This document shows positions 1-8,542 of a DNA stretch of 34,693 bases, piece after piece. Each line of letters starts with the position of its first letter. Positions within the stretch are counted from its first letter, which is position 1. The translations under genes were made by a program, and so were the position numbers. The notes beneath the pieces are model-generated. The model saw only the letters and a program-made list of their open reading frames with translations. It was not told the DNA's origin and made no database searches. The stretch lies in NCBI GenBank assembly GCA_017436865.1, contig JAFSCH010000014.1, positions 1-34,693 of the forward strand, in the 5' to 3' direction. Origin of the DNA: Lachnospiraceae bacterium (GTDB taxonomy: Bacteria; Bacillota; Clostridia; Lachnospirales; Lachnospiraceae).

Positions 1-30
1 AAAAAGGATGTATTTCTACACCCTTTTCTT
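1..30 (-). terminator. Rho-independent terminator of the AAA-ATPase gene
   Basis: Read on the minus strand, GGGTGTA-gaaa-TACATCC forms a 7-bp stem and is followed by a run of five T. It starts a few bases after the stop codon at 33, so it ends transcription of the leftward gene. Confidence 0.8.
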
Positions 31-32
31 CC

Positions 33-1736
33 TTAGCCCACTGCAATCAATACATTTTTACCCTCAAACGCAAATCCATAACGATAGATTCTATCTGCAG
101 GTACACCTTTATTCTCTAGTATGGTAGCATATTTTTTATCCTCTATCTGCTGTAATGCTGCTAGTGCTGTATCTTGTAAATCCTTCTCATCCTCAGTATC
201 ATGTACCTTAAACTCAATGATAACAGCTACATCCTTTTGTGGATTTTTAGGCTCTATCATCACATCATATCTGCCAAAACCGCTTTCTCGATTTGATGTA
301 ATGATATAGTCTTTTTGCATATCTACCATTAATCCTAATACAAATCCATGATAGAAACGCTCCGGTTCACTTCCTGATGGACGATTTCCCGTATCAAAAT
401 AGCTAAATAGCGATAAGCAAATACGATTCATATAAGCATTCATAGCCTTTTTATCCTTTTGAAGCATGGCTTTTATAAAGGCATTATATTCCATTTCTTT
501 CGTACCAAACCAGCCACTTACCATGCTTTCAAACATTAATTCTACTTCGTAATTTGTTATTTTCAATTCATAACAAGCCTTTTCACCACGTTCCAGCATT
601 TCCAGTCTGTCATAACGCATTACCTTCAAATAGCCACTTGCTACTAATAATGCCCATATCGCATTTTGACTTTCATCCAGCTGATTGTATACAATCTGTT
701 CATCTATTGGAACTCTCAGCACATTACCGCTTAACAAATCCGAAAACTGCTCCTTTATTTCACTGTTACCTTCACGTATCAACTTTCCTATCAGTCTGTT
801 TCCACTTGTATTCGCCCAGTAGGTTGTATATTGGTTTTTATCAAGGAAATTCAGTACAGACCATGGATTATATATATCTTGATATTTTCCAAAGGTAAAT
901 CCATCATACCATGCCTTTACACTTTCCTTTTCATCGCTTAAGTCGTACTCATCCAATGCATGAAATACTTCATTTTCAGTAAATCCAAAACATGTAGCAT
1001 ATTTATCAGATGTAGTCGTTATTACCTCCAAATTATTTAAATCAGAAAATATGGATTCTTTACTAATCCTAGTAATTCCCGTCATCAAGCCTCTCTCTAG
1101 ATAAGGATTGGTTTTGAATGTCGAATTAAACAAGCTCCTAGTAAACGATACCAGTTCATCCCAGTATCCATTGATATATGCCTCCTGCATAGGTGTATCA
1201 TATTCATCTAATATAATAATTGTCTTTTTACCATAATAGCGGTACATATAATCCGACAACTTATGCAACGATGATGTCAAATCACTTTCTCTTGGTGTTT
1301 CACTCATCATTCTTGCATAAAATAATCTATCCGCTTCTGTCAATACATCGCTTTCTCTTAAATAAGAATGTTTAATATATAAATCAATCAATATCTCACT
1401 TATCTTCTCTTTTGTAAGCGAAAATTTACTTTCTTTTATTCTTGCAAACGACAAAAATATTACAGGATATGTTCCTTGTATCTGCCTATACTCCTCATTT
1501 TCCCATATAGAAAGTCCCTCAAACAAATCTCCTCTATCCGCATAATCTACAGAAAAGAATTGCTCTACCATGCTCATATTCAGCGTTTTACCAAAACGGC
1601 GAGGACGTGTAATTAAAGTTACACTATCTCCACTATCCCACCATTCTTTTATAAAGTCGGTCTTATCTATATAAAAATATTTGCCTTTTATGATGTCTTC
1701 AAAGTTCTGTATTCCGATTGCAACATTTTTTGCCAT
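33..1736 (-). CDS. AAA-ATPase-like / PD-(D/E)XK nuclease-like protein (DUF1703 type)
   Basis: A 567-residue protein of the AAA-ATPase_like plus PDDEXK_9 architecture, which is often multi-copy in gut Clostridia and has no agreed function. Seen: a Walker A-like RPRRFGKT at residues 44-51, a Walker B-like IIILDEYD at 173-180, and a C-terminal nuclease-like core GRYDVMIEP followed by IIEFK at roughly 490-510. That core supplies the D and ExK residues of the nuclease fold. The chosen ATG has AGAAGGAG about 10 bases upstream; an earlier in-frame start lacks a ribosome site. It lies 70 bp behind the MFS gene on the same strand, so it may be read from the same LytTR-type promoter. A role in nucleic-acid processing or defence is only inferred. 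Confidence 0.85.
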   Translation of the reverse strand: MAKNVAIGIQNFEDIIKGKYFYIDKTDFIKEWWDSGDSVTLITRPRRFGKTLNMSMVEQFFSVDYADRGDLFEGLSIWENEEYRQIQGTYPVIFLSFARIKESKFSLTKEKISEILIDLYIKHSYLRESDVLTEADRLFYARMMSETPRESDLTSSLHKLSDYMYRYYGKKTIIILDEYDTPMQEAYINGYWDELVSFTRSLFNSTFKTNPYLERGLMTGITRISKESIFSDLNNLEVITTTSDKYATCFGFTENEVFHALDEYDLSDEKESVKAWYDGFTFGKYQDIYNPWSVLNFLDKNQYTTYWANTSGNRLIGKLIREGNSEIKEQFSDLLSGNVLRVPIDEQIVYNQLDESQNAIWALLVASGYLKVMRYDRLEMLERGEKACYELKITNYEVELMFESMVSGWFGTKEMEYNAFIKAMLQKDKKAMNAYMNRICLSLFSYFDTGNRPSGSEPERFYHGFVLGLMVDMQKDYIITSNRESGFGRYDVMIEPKNPQKDVAVIIEFKVHDTEDEKDLQDTALAALQQIEDKKYATILENKGVPADRIYRYGFAFEGKNVLIAVG

Positions 1737-1805
1737 AATGTTACGTCTCCTTCTATATGAAATGCTAATCCTGTAATTATGCAACCACTCTATTTAAAGT
1801 ATAAC

Positions 1806-3071
1806 CTATTTTTCATGCTTTTGTATACTGCCATCAACAATCTTTTCCAACTCTACAAATGCCTTTTTCAGTCCAAAAGCCAGCGCTACCGTCAATACTG
1901 CCGCCGCAAAGAAAACAAGATAAATACAACTCCTCATTCCTTCAAATAAACCACCATAGATTGCCTGACCAATTGGGGAAGCACACATTCCAATACACAT
2001 AGCACAGGAAATAACCTTTCCGATTAAATCTGCCGGAACTATCATTTGCAAATATGCCATTAACTGAATAGAGAATAGATTTGCTAAGAACATCATCACA
2101 AAACAGCTAACCAAAATCACGATATATGCAACCATCGCAGGCATTGGTAACAAAAGAGCTATTCCTATCGGAATTAGCGTCAAAGCATCATAAAATAGTA
2201 ACATATATCCATTTCTGGTTCTCATTTTGCCCGCAAATACTCCTGCTCCCATTCCCCCGCAAAGAGAGCCTATCGCCATGACACCTTCCGCATATCCATA
2301 TAAACGGTTAGCTGCTTCGCTTTCAAATGCAAGCATTTGTGTTACGATAACCGGCAGACCAATTATAATAAGCGCACTTAATATCATGTTAATTGCAGCA
2401 ACCGCAAGTGATAGCTTTATAATCAACGGCTGCTCCTTACTTATGTAATGAAAGCTTTCCTTTAAATCTCCAAAGCCAATTGCAAAAATATTGCCCTGTG
2501 TCTGCTTTTTTTCAAAAGGAATATGAATAAATATCTCCATAATTGCTGATAGCAGGAAGCATACAGCACTTACATATAAAATCGGCATAATGCCATAAAA
2601 ACCAAATAATGCACCACCTATTACAGGACCAATCAAACCGGAAAAAGAGCTTATCAAGTTAATTACTGCATTTCCCTGCATAATGTGCTCTTCCGATAAT
2701 AATGCCGGAATGCTCGCCTGTACTGCCGGCTGATATGCTCCCTGAACACCGTACAATATAAACATTGCACCAAATAGCAATACTACCAAATTCATTTTTC
2801 CTAATAACAGCATAATCATAAGTACCAATATAGCCGTAGCAAAGTCAAGTACTACCATAATATTACGTTTGTTTACACGATCTGCAAAAATACCGCCAAT
2901 TGGACTTAATACTATCATCGGTATAAAAGAACAAGCACTTACCATTCCAAACAATGCCGCTGAACCGGTTTCATTCAGCAAATATAATGGCAATGCAAAC
3001 CTCAATATTGCATTGCCAAACAACGATATAATCTGTCCGATTACGACCATTAAAAAATTACGATTCCACAT
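1806..3071 (-). CDS. MFS transporter, probable drug/metabolite exporter
   Basis: 421 residues with about 12 hydrophobic segments, typical for a major facilitator exporter. The loop after helix 2 reads GGIFADRVNKRNIMV, the conserved MFS signature with acidic and basic residues. The overall pattern resembles the enterobactin-exporter/macrolide-efflux branch (MFS_3), but the substrate cannot be read from sequence. The start is supported by GGAGAGGG just upstream. The promoter 44-110 bp upstream carries a paired ACCACTTAT box identical in layout to the one before the LytTR regulator at 12132. The exporter is therefore a probable member of that regulon. Confidence 0.88.
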   Translation of the reverse strand: MWNRNFLMVVIGQIISLFGNAILRFALPLYLLNETGSAALFGMVSACSFIPMIVLSPIGGIFADRVNKRNIMVVLDFATAILVLMIMLLLGKMNLVVLLFGAMFILYGVQGAYQPAVQASIPALLSEEHIMQGNAVINLISSFSGLIGPVIGGALFGFYGIMPILYVSAVCFLLSAIMEIFIHIPFEKKQTQGNIFAIGFGDLKESFHYISKEQPLIIKLSLAVAAINMILSALIIIGLPVIVTQMLAFESEAANRLYGYAEGVMAIGSLCGGMGAGVFAGKMRTRNGYMLLFYDALTLIPIGIALLLPMPAMVAYIVILVSCFVMMFLANLFSIQLMAYLQMIVPADLIGKVISCAMCIGMCASPIGQAIYGGLFEGMRSCIYLVFFAAAVLTVALAFGLKKAFVELEKIVDGSIQKHEK

Positions 3072-3114
3072 GTTTTTCCCTCTCCTCTTATATACTCTTC
3101 TTGAATCGTTTTTC

Positions 3115-3183
3115 AGTATATATGAGAGTTTTTTCTTTTTCTATAGCTAAAAGATAAGTGGTCGATATCCTCCGATAAGTGGT
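3115..3183 (-). promoter_or_regulatory. LytTR-type promoter of the MFS gene
   Basis: On the minus strand two identical ACCACTTAT boxes lie at 3175-3183 and 3154-3162, 21 bp apart (two helix turns). Ten bases later comes a poor -35 TAGAAA (3138-3143), then a 17-bp spacer and -10 TATACT (3115-3120). A weak -35 plus an upstream paired box is the usual layout of an activated promoter. Spacing is the same as at 8675-8743 and 12021-12089. Confidence 0.75.
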
Positions 3184-3253
3184 AATAGAACGGAAGTAAC
3201 CTGCATATGTTTCATTGTTTTTTCACGATAAAAACCACTTAAAGTCAATACGC

Positions 3254-4405
3254 CTAAAATCTTATGTTCAAATATCCATCTTCGTACTTAGCTCCCTTTA
3301 TCTCCTCTTTCAAAAATGCTTGTGGTATGAAAAAACGACGAACTTCGTTTTTTATTCCAATCACCAACTCGTCCTCTGTCTGTTTGAGAGACAATTCTGC
3401 TTTCTCGGCAAATGGTAAATAGATTCGTAATGTTTTCTCTTTACTATCCATTTTATATATTTCTTCTTGGAACAAAACATCGTTTGGATTGCTTTCACCA
3501 TACATAGTCTCTCCAACCTCTTTTAATACGGAAATACCACACAGTTCCTTATCCAGTAGCTCCACATAAAAACAAGGTATTTCATGAAAACTCTCTTTGA
3601 TATCACAAAGTGATTTTTCCTGCATTTCCATCCACTTATTAAAATATCCCTCCATTGCACGATTTGGATAAATACGATTTACGATAATCGCATCCACATT
3701 ATAATTATAAAGATATAAGCAACTTACATTACGCTTTGCTTCCTTTAATACAATTTGCTCAGGTGTCGTGACAACTCTTAAACTTACAATTTCTTTATTC
3801 AACATGAGATTCTGAAGCTTTTCCAGCTTTTCCATTAAATATTCAATGTCATCAAACACTTCTTCTCCAGGCATAGGCATTTTCATTGTCTTTTCTACTG
3901 CCGGTCCCACTAATTTTACTCCCTTTTTCTTAATTGGCAGAACCTTTTGTATCAAGTTCGAAAACTTTTCCGGATATTTTAACAAAGCCAATGTCTCCCC
4001 TGTTGGTGCACAATCTACAATCAAAGTGTCATAGTACCCTTCTTCATAGATTTCCAGAATCTTAAACATGGAGAACAACTCTTCCAATCCCGGAAAAACC
4101 AGCAGCTCCTCCATTTCTATTCCTTCCTCGCCTTTCATGGATAAGAGTTTCTTAAAATACTCTTTTAAATTTCCCCAGCATTTTTCACTTTCATATACTG
4201 TGTCAATCTCCAACCCATCCAGATTATCTGCAATTTTCACCGGCACCTTGCCAAGCTCTGTTTCATAGGAATCCCCCAGACTATGCGCCTGATCCGTACT
4301 CATAATCAAAACCTTTTTTCCTTCCTCTGCAATTCTACATGCCGTTGCAGCCGCCATGCTTGTTTTCCCTACTCCACCTTTTCCTGTATATATAATAATT
4401 CTCAT
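3254..4405 (-). CDS. ArsA/GET3-family ATPase, second copy, with HSP20-like C-terminus
   Basis: 383 residues. Seen: deviant Walker A GKGGVGKT at 8-15, switch I STDQAHSLGD at 36-45 and switch II DCAPTGET at 131-138, all diagnostic of the ArsA/GET3 branch of P-loop ATPases. The last ~60 residues (from TLRIYLPFAEKAEL) look like the small alpha-crystallin-type domain often appended to bacterial ArsA proteins. There is one ATPase unit, not two as in arsenite-pump ArsA, and no GET3 CxxC pair. It is the last gene of a three-gene operon with a paralogue at 4666 and a small helical protein. No arsB, arsD or arsR is present, so arsenic export is unlikely. Handling of a hydrophobic protein or another oxyanion is possible but unproven. 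Confidence 0.85.
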   Translation of the reverse strand: MRIIIYTGKGGVGKTSMAAATACRIAEEGKKVLIMSTDQAHSLGDSYETELGKVPVKIADNLDGLEIDTVYESEKCWGNLKEYFKKLLSMKGEEGIEMEELLVFPGLEELFSMFKILEIYEEGYYDTLIVDCAPTGETLALLKYPEKFSNLIQKVLPIKKKGVKLVGPAVEKTMKMPMPGEEVFDDIEYLMEKLEKLQNLMLNKEIVSLRVVTTPEQIVLKEAKRNVSCLYLYNYNVDAIIVNRIYPNRAMEGYFNKWMEMQEKSLCDIKESFHEIPCFYVELLDKELCGISVLKEVGETMYGESNPNDVLFQEEIYKMDSKEKTLRIYLPFAEKAELSLKQTEDELVIGIKNEVRRFFIPQAFLKEEIKGAKYEDGYLNIRF

Positions 4406-4460
4406 AATTATTCAGTCCCTTCATAATTACTATGCAAAAATCCATTACAGTTACTAATTC

Positions 4461-4673
4461 TCATTCTATATCAACCTTCTTTGTCTTTTTATTTTCCTCT
4501 GTTGTTTCCTTATATTCCTTTCCAATTTCCATTGCAAGCTCCACAAGCATTGCTTTTACTTCTCTCTCTATCACATCCAAATGTCCACTCATCTCTTCCG
4601 GAAATAGTGCCTTGATTGCTTTTCTCTGATAGTCTCCTGCCACCTTTAATCGTCTTACCATCTCACTACTCAT
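4461..4673 (-). CDS. small charged helical protein between two ArsA ATPases
   Basis: 70 residues, MSSEMVRRLKVAGDYQRKAI at the start, rich in K, E and R, predicted mostly helical, with no signal peptide or membrane segment. I do not recognise a named family. The ATG at 4673 is preferred over an upstream TTG because AAGGAGAGG sits 9 bases before it. The start overlaps the end of the upstream ArsA gene by 8 bp, so translation is probably coupled. Its position between two ArsA paralogues suggests a partner or adaptor of those ATPases. Confidence 0.7.
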   Translation of the reverse strand: MSSEMVRRLKVAGDYQRKAIKALFPEEMSGHLDVIEREVKAMLVELAMEIGKEYKETTEENKKTKKVDIE

Positions 4674-5844
4674 CCGTTTCCTCTCCTTTTTCAAACTGTA
4701 TGCGCAATACTCCTTCTTCCAGCTTTGCAGATGTAATTAAATAGTTCCTAAGAATATTCGGAAGTGGAATATTACGCTTAAAATTCTTTAGCTTTATTAC
4801 GATATCCGTCCTTGACTGATATAAGTCCATTTCTTTTTTATTTGCTCCCGGAAGCGCTACATCCAACAAATATCCTTTTTCATTTTTTGTAAATACTTCT
4901 CTTTCATGAATGGTTTTTATTTCAAAAATATCAGATTCCTTTAACACCTCTTTTGCCATTCTATTTATCGCCATCTGTCCTTTTAACTCCTCTTCATACC
5001 AAGGAATCGTATAAATAGGCAACATTCCAAAGCTTTCATAAAGCTGATTGATATATTTTTCTTGTATCTGTAACCACTGACTAAAAAACGGATTATTAAT
5101 ATCTCTTGGCAAAACACGATTAATATACAATCCATCTACATTATAGTTATAAAGATTCATATACAAATAATTTCGCTTCGTTTCTTCTACTACCATCTTT
5201 TCAGGAGTTGTAACAATTCGAATACTTGTTGTATCCCTGTCTTTGAACAATTCCTGAAGCTCTTGTAGCTTTATATATAGTCTTTCTATATCATTCATTG
5301 CCCTTTTGTTAGGTAACTCAATACGGAAAGCAGCTTTTGATATTGGTGATAACAATCTAATTGCAAGCTTTCCAATTGGAAACAATTTCTCCATATACCA
5401 GGAAAGCAACTCCGGAAACTTCAATAAGGACAAGGTTTCTCCTGTTGGAGCACAATCAACAATGATTCTGTCATATATACCCTCTTTTTGCATTTCGGAA
5501 ATTTTTAACAAAGAAAACAATTCTTCCATTCCGGGAGCTAACCCTATATCACTCCAATCATTGCTTTGCACCTCGGATAACATATTGGAGACACAGCTTG
5601 CAATATCTTGAAAATCATGTTCCATGACATACTCCGGGTCAATCTCATAAATATCCAGATTCTCCATTACTTTTAACGGTTCTTTCTCTGGATTAACTTC
5701 AAAAATATCTCCCAAGTTATGTGCCATATCTGTACTTACTAATATCGTTCTCTCACCTTCTAAAGCACTCTTTATGGCATGTGCTGCAGCTATGCTGCTT
5801 TTTCCAACACCGCCCTTACCTGTAAAAATATAAATTTTGCTCAT
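4666..5844 (-). CDS. ArsA/GET3-family ATPase, first copy, with HSP20-like C-terminus
   Basis: 392 residues, clearly paralogous to the 3254-4405 protein. Seen: GKGGVGKS at 9-16, STDMAHNLGD at 37-46, DCAPTGET at 130-137, and a C-terminal beta-rich stretch (about 310-388) resembling the ArsA HSP20-like domain. The ribosome site AAAGGAG precedes the ATG. It is the first gene of the leftward operon ArsA-small protein-ArsA. A pair of single-unit ArsA proteins could form a heterodimer, since this family works as a dimer around the shared ATP sites; that is inference. The promoter carries the palindrome also found at the neighbouring MarR gene, so MarR control is likely. Confidence 0.86.
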   Translation of the reverse strand: MSKIYIFTGKGGVGKSSIAAAHAIKSALEGERTILVSTDMAHNLGDIFEVNPEKEPLKVMENLDIYEIDPEYVMEHDFQDIASCVSNMLSEVQSNDWSDIGLAPGMEELFSLLKISEMQKEGIYDRIIVDCAPTGETLSLLKFPELLSWYMEKLFPIGKLAIRLLSPISKAAFRIELPNKRAMNDIERLYIKLQELQELFKDRDTTSIRIVTTPEKMVVEETKRNYLYMNLYNYNVDGLYINRVLPRDINNPFFSQWLQIQEKYINQLYESFGMLPIYTIPWYEEELKGQMAINRMAKEVLKESDIFEIKTIHEREVFTKNEKGYLLDVALPGANKKEMDLYQSRTDIVIKLKNFKRNIPLPNILRNYLITSAKLEEGVLRIQFEKGEETDE

Positions 5845-5911
5845 TTCTCTACTCCTTTCGCAATTTCGGCATTTCCTTTTCTATACCGTCATTCTTTCAT
5901 AGCATTGTATG

Positions 5912-5951
5912 ATTATATTTATTTCCTTTTTTGAATATTTCGAGTATCGAA
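5912..5951 (-). promoter_or_regulatory. ArsA operon promoter with MarR-type palindrome
   Basis: On the minus strand -10 TATAAT lies at 5912-5917 with no good -35. The palindrome TTCGAGTATCGAA (5939-5951; arms TTCGA/TCGAA) falls at the -35 position. The marR promoter holds TTCGGGTATAGAA (minus strand, 6560-6572), identical at 11 of 13 bases, which points to one shared regulator. Confidence 0.6.
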
Positions 5952-5968
5952 GTATTTTGTTTTGATAT

Positions 5969-5999
5969 AGGCAGTTTTGATTTTCATCATAAACTGCCT
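5969..5999. repeat. inverted repeat downstream of marR
   Basis: AGGCAGTTT and AAACTGCCT form a 9-bp perfect stem with a 13-base loop, 22 bp after the marR stop. Neither side has a clear T-run, so it may be a weak terminator or mRNA-end stabiliser for marR. Confidence 0.5.
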
Positions 6000-6021
6000 G
6001 TTATTCTTCCATTATTAAAAC

Positions 6022-6510
6022 CTATTCAATTGTAATCTTTCGAATAGTACTTTTCTTCTCTTCTCTTTTATGTCCCTGTTTTAACACTTCCACCACTCTC
6101 TTAGACATTTTAAAGAAAAGCTCCATCTCTCCCTTAGAGAAAACGGAAATCGTTTGCATTGCATAATAGGTAATTTCATCCACCAATGCCTTTACCTGTG
6201 CATTTCCTTTTTCCGTAAGCCTAATAACTACTACTCGTTTATCCTCTTTCAGCCTTTCTCTTGTAATAAACTCATTTTTTTCCAGCTTTCCCACAATTCC
6301 CGTTGCAGTATTTAGCGGAACATGAATATATTCCGCAATTTCTGTCATATTTGCTTCTGTCTTACGATATAAAAGCCAGAAAATTAATATTTCATTCTTA
6401 GAACAATTTAATAAAATATTATTCCAGATGTCAGGTGACAGTAATTCTTTTATCTCTTCAATGAACTGAAATGCATCCTCCTGCAATCTCAACTCATCCT
6501 GCTTATTCAT
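6022..6510 (-). CDS. MarR-family transcriptional regulator
   Basis: 162 residues with a winged helix-turn-helix: MTEIAEYIHVPLNTATGIV is the recognition region and ITRERLKEDKRVVVIRLTEKG is the wing with the conserved D-R pair. The start at 6510 has GGAGGGG 6 to 8 bases upstream. A farther ATG at 6543 would sit about 9 bases after the predicted transcription start and is rejected. The promoter overlaps the palindrome TTCGGGTATAGAA, a close match to one at the downstream ArsA operon. It probably represses itself and that operon and responds to a small ligand or oxidant. No Cys consistent with OhrR-type sensing stands out in the N-terminal part. Confidence 0.88.
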   Translation of the reverse strand: MNKQDELRLQEDAFQFIEEIKELLSPDIWNNILLNCSKNEILIFWLLYRKTEANMTEIAEYIHVPLNTATGIVGKLEKNEFITRERLKEDKRVVVIRLTEKGNAQVKALVDEITYYAMQTISVFSKGEMELFFKMSKRVVEVLKQGHKREEKKSTIRKITIE

Positions 6511-6558
6511 CAACATCCCCTCCATCCTTCTTATTACTTCCATGTTCGAAGTAATTTG

Positions 6559-6587
6559 ATTCTATACCCGAACTATTTGTTTGTCAA
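6559..6587 (-). promoter_or_regulatory. marR promoter with overlapping palindromic operator
   Basis: Minus strand: -35 TTGACA (6582-6587), 17-bp spacer, -10 TAGAAT (6559-6564). The operator TTCGGGTATAGAA (6560-6572) covers the -10, a layout fit for autorepression. Confidence 0.72.
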
Positions 6588-6603
6588 GAAAATATTCATC
6601 CAC

Positions 6604-7254
6604 TTATAACACAAACATCACCAGCACAATCGGAAATGTCTTTCGAATATCACGATTTGCCAACAAATATACACTTCCGAATGCAAAACCGGAAATCATA
6701 CAAAGAATTCCTGTCACGATATCTTTAGTAAAGAAATGACCGATTCCCCATGTCAATGCTAAGATAATACCACCATATGGAATATTTTCTTTGTGAAACC
6801 ACTTCTCAAATGCCTTTTGCGCAAAAACAAGAATCAAAGTAACTAAAATAGTTTCAAATATGTAGTAAATATATTGGAAAATAAACTTTAACCAACCATT
6901 ATATACAAACTCCTTAATTACCTTAAAGCCATTCCAGTCTTGGTAAGAGATAATCAGACTTAGCCCAATAACTACAACGATACAAAACCATTGCCAGAGC
7001 TTGAGCGGCTCGCCCTTTTTGAACATATCAAAATCATACTTTTTCTTAGCATTCTGCACCAGAAAATATGCTACAACTCCCCATGAAGCACTTGTGATTG
7101 TCCAATGGACAATATTTTGCCATGTATTCCATTCCCCCAGCTGAGCACCGTATAAGATTGGCTCTAACAAAAATGCATAGATAACCTCCAATCCAATACC
7201 TGCAAAAGCAAGCAATGCCAATACTAAAAAGTCTAATCCTGTTGCTTTTTTCAT
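6604..7254 (-). CDS. multi-pass membrane protein, degenerate CPBP-like
   Basis: 216 residues with about six hydrophobic segments. The end (GIILALTWGIGHFFTKDIVTG) resembles the second conserved block of CPBP/Abi intramembrane proteases, including a His. The EExxxR motif of the first block is not present, so catalysis is doubtful; it is either an inactive relative or another small membrane family. RBS GGGGAG lies 8 bases before the ATG. It is the third gene of the leftward operon with two flavodoxin-like proteins (33-bp gap), and so falls under the LytTR-type promoter at 8675-8743. Confidence 0.65.
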   Translation of the reverse strand: MKKATGLDFLVLALLAFAGIGLEVIYAFLLEPILYGAQLGEWNTWQNIVHWTITSASWGVVAYFLVQNAKKKYDFDMFKKGEPLKLWQWFCIVVVIGLSLIISYQDWNGFKVIKEFVYNGWLKFIFQYIYYIFETILVTLILVFAQKAFEKWFHKENIPYGGIILALTWGIGHFFTKDIVTGILCMISGFAFGSVYLLANRDIRKTFPIVLVMFVL

Positions 7255-7287
7255 TCCTATGTTCTCCCCTATCTTTTATTTGTTCTA

Positions 7288-7947
7288 TTATATATGTCCA
7301 TACGGTCTAACATCCAGTTTTTGTTTGCAACCTAAGGATTTTGCTATTTTATTCATAAATATTCTCTGTATATGTCTGCCAATAAGGTGAAATCCTCGCA
7401 AAACGCCTTTTGGGAAGAACTCCGGTCCTGCAAATTGATTTACTTCTTCTTTGTTAAAGCTATGAGTCTTTGCAAATCTCTTTCCCATTTCTTCAAATGG
7501 CTGTAATGCTTTTACTCTTTGCTTATCATCTACCAAACTAAGTCCAAACATATCTCCTTTGAGCAACGTTCCCGCATATTCACAACCAAGCATAGCAGGT
7601 AACGTTTCCAGATATGTTTCGCAGCAACGTAACTGAGAGGCTTCCGGAAAACCACCCTGCAATAAAAATGCTATTTTCGTTCCTGCTTCCTTTTTCTTTT
7701 CTATTGTTTCCAGAAATTCCAACATACTTCCCGGTATATTTTCCACATATAACGGTAACGCAAAAAGGATATTATCATTCTTATAAAATGCTGCTCTTGC
7801 CATTTCCCATTGTGAACGATCCGCAAGATACCATACCTCTGTTGTATGCCCTTTTGATTCATATCCCTTACGAAAAGCCTCTATAATCTTTGCCGTATTA
7901 CTTTGATTTTTTGCTCTTGTTGCTCCACTGATTATCACTAAAAGCAT
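7288..7947 (-). CDS. flavodoxin-like NAD(P)H-dependent oxidoreductase
   Basis: 219 residues beginning MLLVIISGATRAKNQSNTA, a beta strand followed by the phosphate-binding loop of FMN flavodoxin-fold reductases. A second conserved patch ILFALPLYVENIPGSMLEFLE matches the region facing the flavin ring. The C-terminal extension is basic and has no clear signature. The ATG lies one base after the stop of the upstream flavoprotein gene; the weak site AGGAAAGG precedes it, so the two are probably translated together. The substrate is unknown; quinones, nitro compounds or an electron partner of the companion flavoprotein are options. Confidence 0.8.
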   Translation of the reverse strand: MLLVIISGATRAKNQSNTAKIIEAFRKGYESKGHTTEVWYLADRSQWEMARAAFYKNDNILFALPLYVENIPGSMLEFLETIEKKKEAGTKIAFLLQGGFPEASQLRCCETYLETLPAMLGCEYAGTLLKGDMFGLSLVDDKQRVKALQPFEEMGKRFAKTHSFNKEEVNQFAGPEFFPKGVLRGFHLIGRHIQRIFMNKIAKSLGCKQKLDVRPYGHI

Positions 7948-7948
7948 A

Positions 7949-8455
7949 TTAATACCCTTGCCTTTCCTGTATCTGTTCCATCGTAAATGCACCAATACTT
8001 GTTCCATGCATATTAATTGCTACACGTTCCATCCAATGTGACAAATAATCTTGATCCGCCATACCTTTATATATCAAACCAAAGGTATTCTTCTTATCAT
8101 AGCGTGGTACATGTCGCATCTGTCCATCTACTACACAAATATACATCGTTGCTAGAGGCAATATACGATCAATCACATTTTTCATCGGATAACGTACAAA
8201 TCCTAACGATGTTTCTGCCAAGAAAAGAACTATATCATATTGTAAATATGCCTTTAATATCTCCTCATAATCATCCTTAATCGCACAGATTCCCGGAGTT
8301 TTTAACCAACAGGCATTACATCCGATACAAGGATTAATTTTCATATTCTCTGTATGAATCACCTTATAATCTTGCTTATCCTTTATCAGTTGTTGAATAC
8401 AATTTTGCGCAGATTCATCATCCTCTGACATTGTATTTATAATTAGTAAACTCAT
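7949..8455 (-). CDS. flavodoxin-fold FMN reductase with CxxCxxC motif
   Basis: 168 residues of the NADPH-dependent FMN reductase/iron-sulfur flavoprotein-like family. Seen: N-terminal strand SLLIINTMS, then PCIGCNACW with Cys at 43, 46, 49 and another at 57, the usual Cys-rich loop of this family, followed by DDYEEILKAYLQYDIVLFLA and the substrate-loop PMKNVIDRILP. The start at 8455 is chosen because AGAAAGAGG lies 8 bases upstream; an ATG two codons earlier is too close to that site. First gene of a three-gene operon with a paired LytTR-type box about 260 bp upstream and a structured leader. Confidence 0.83.
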   Translation of the reverse strand: MSLLIINTMSEDDESAQNCIQQLIKDKQDYKVIHTENMKINPCIGCNACWLKTPGICAIKDDYEEILKAYLQYDIVLFLAETSLGFVRYPMKNVIDRILPLATMYICVVDGQMRHVPRYDKKNTFGLIYKGMADQDYLSHWMERVAINMHGTSIGAFTMEQIQERQGY

Positions 8456-8542
8456 CTGCATAACCTCTTTCTCTTCTAAATAAGATTCTTACCGTCTCAG
8501 TCGCACTTGCTTCGACTTTCCCTAAACAATTGTAATTTTATA

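Noticed and set aside
3234-3242. Single ACCACTTAA box on the + strand
   Set aside because: No second copy lies 21 bp away on either side and no promoter fits; it is just downstream of the ArsA gene stop.
3254-5844. Arsenic resistance operon
   Set aside because: Only ArsA-type ATPases are present; no pump, reductase, chaperone or ArsR gene is nearby.
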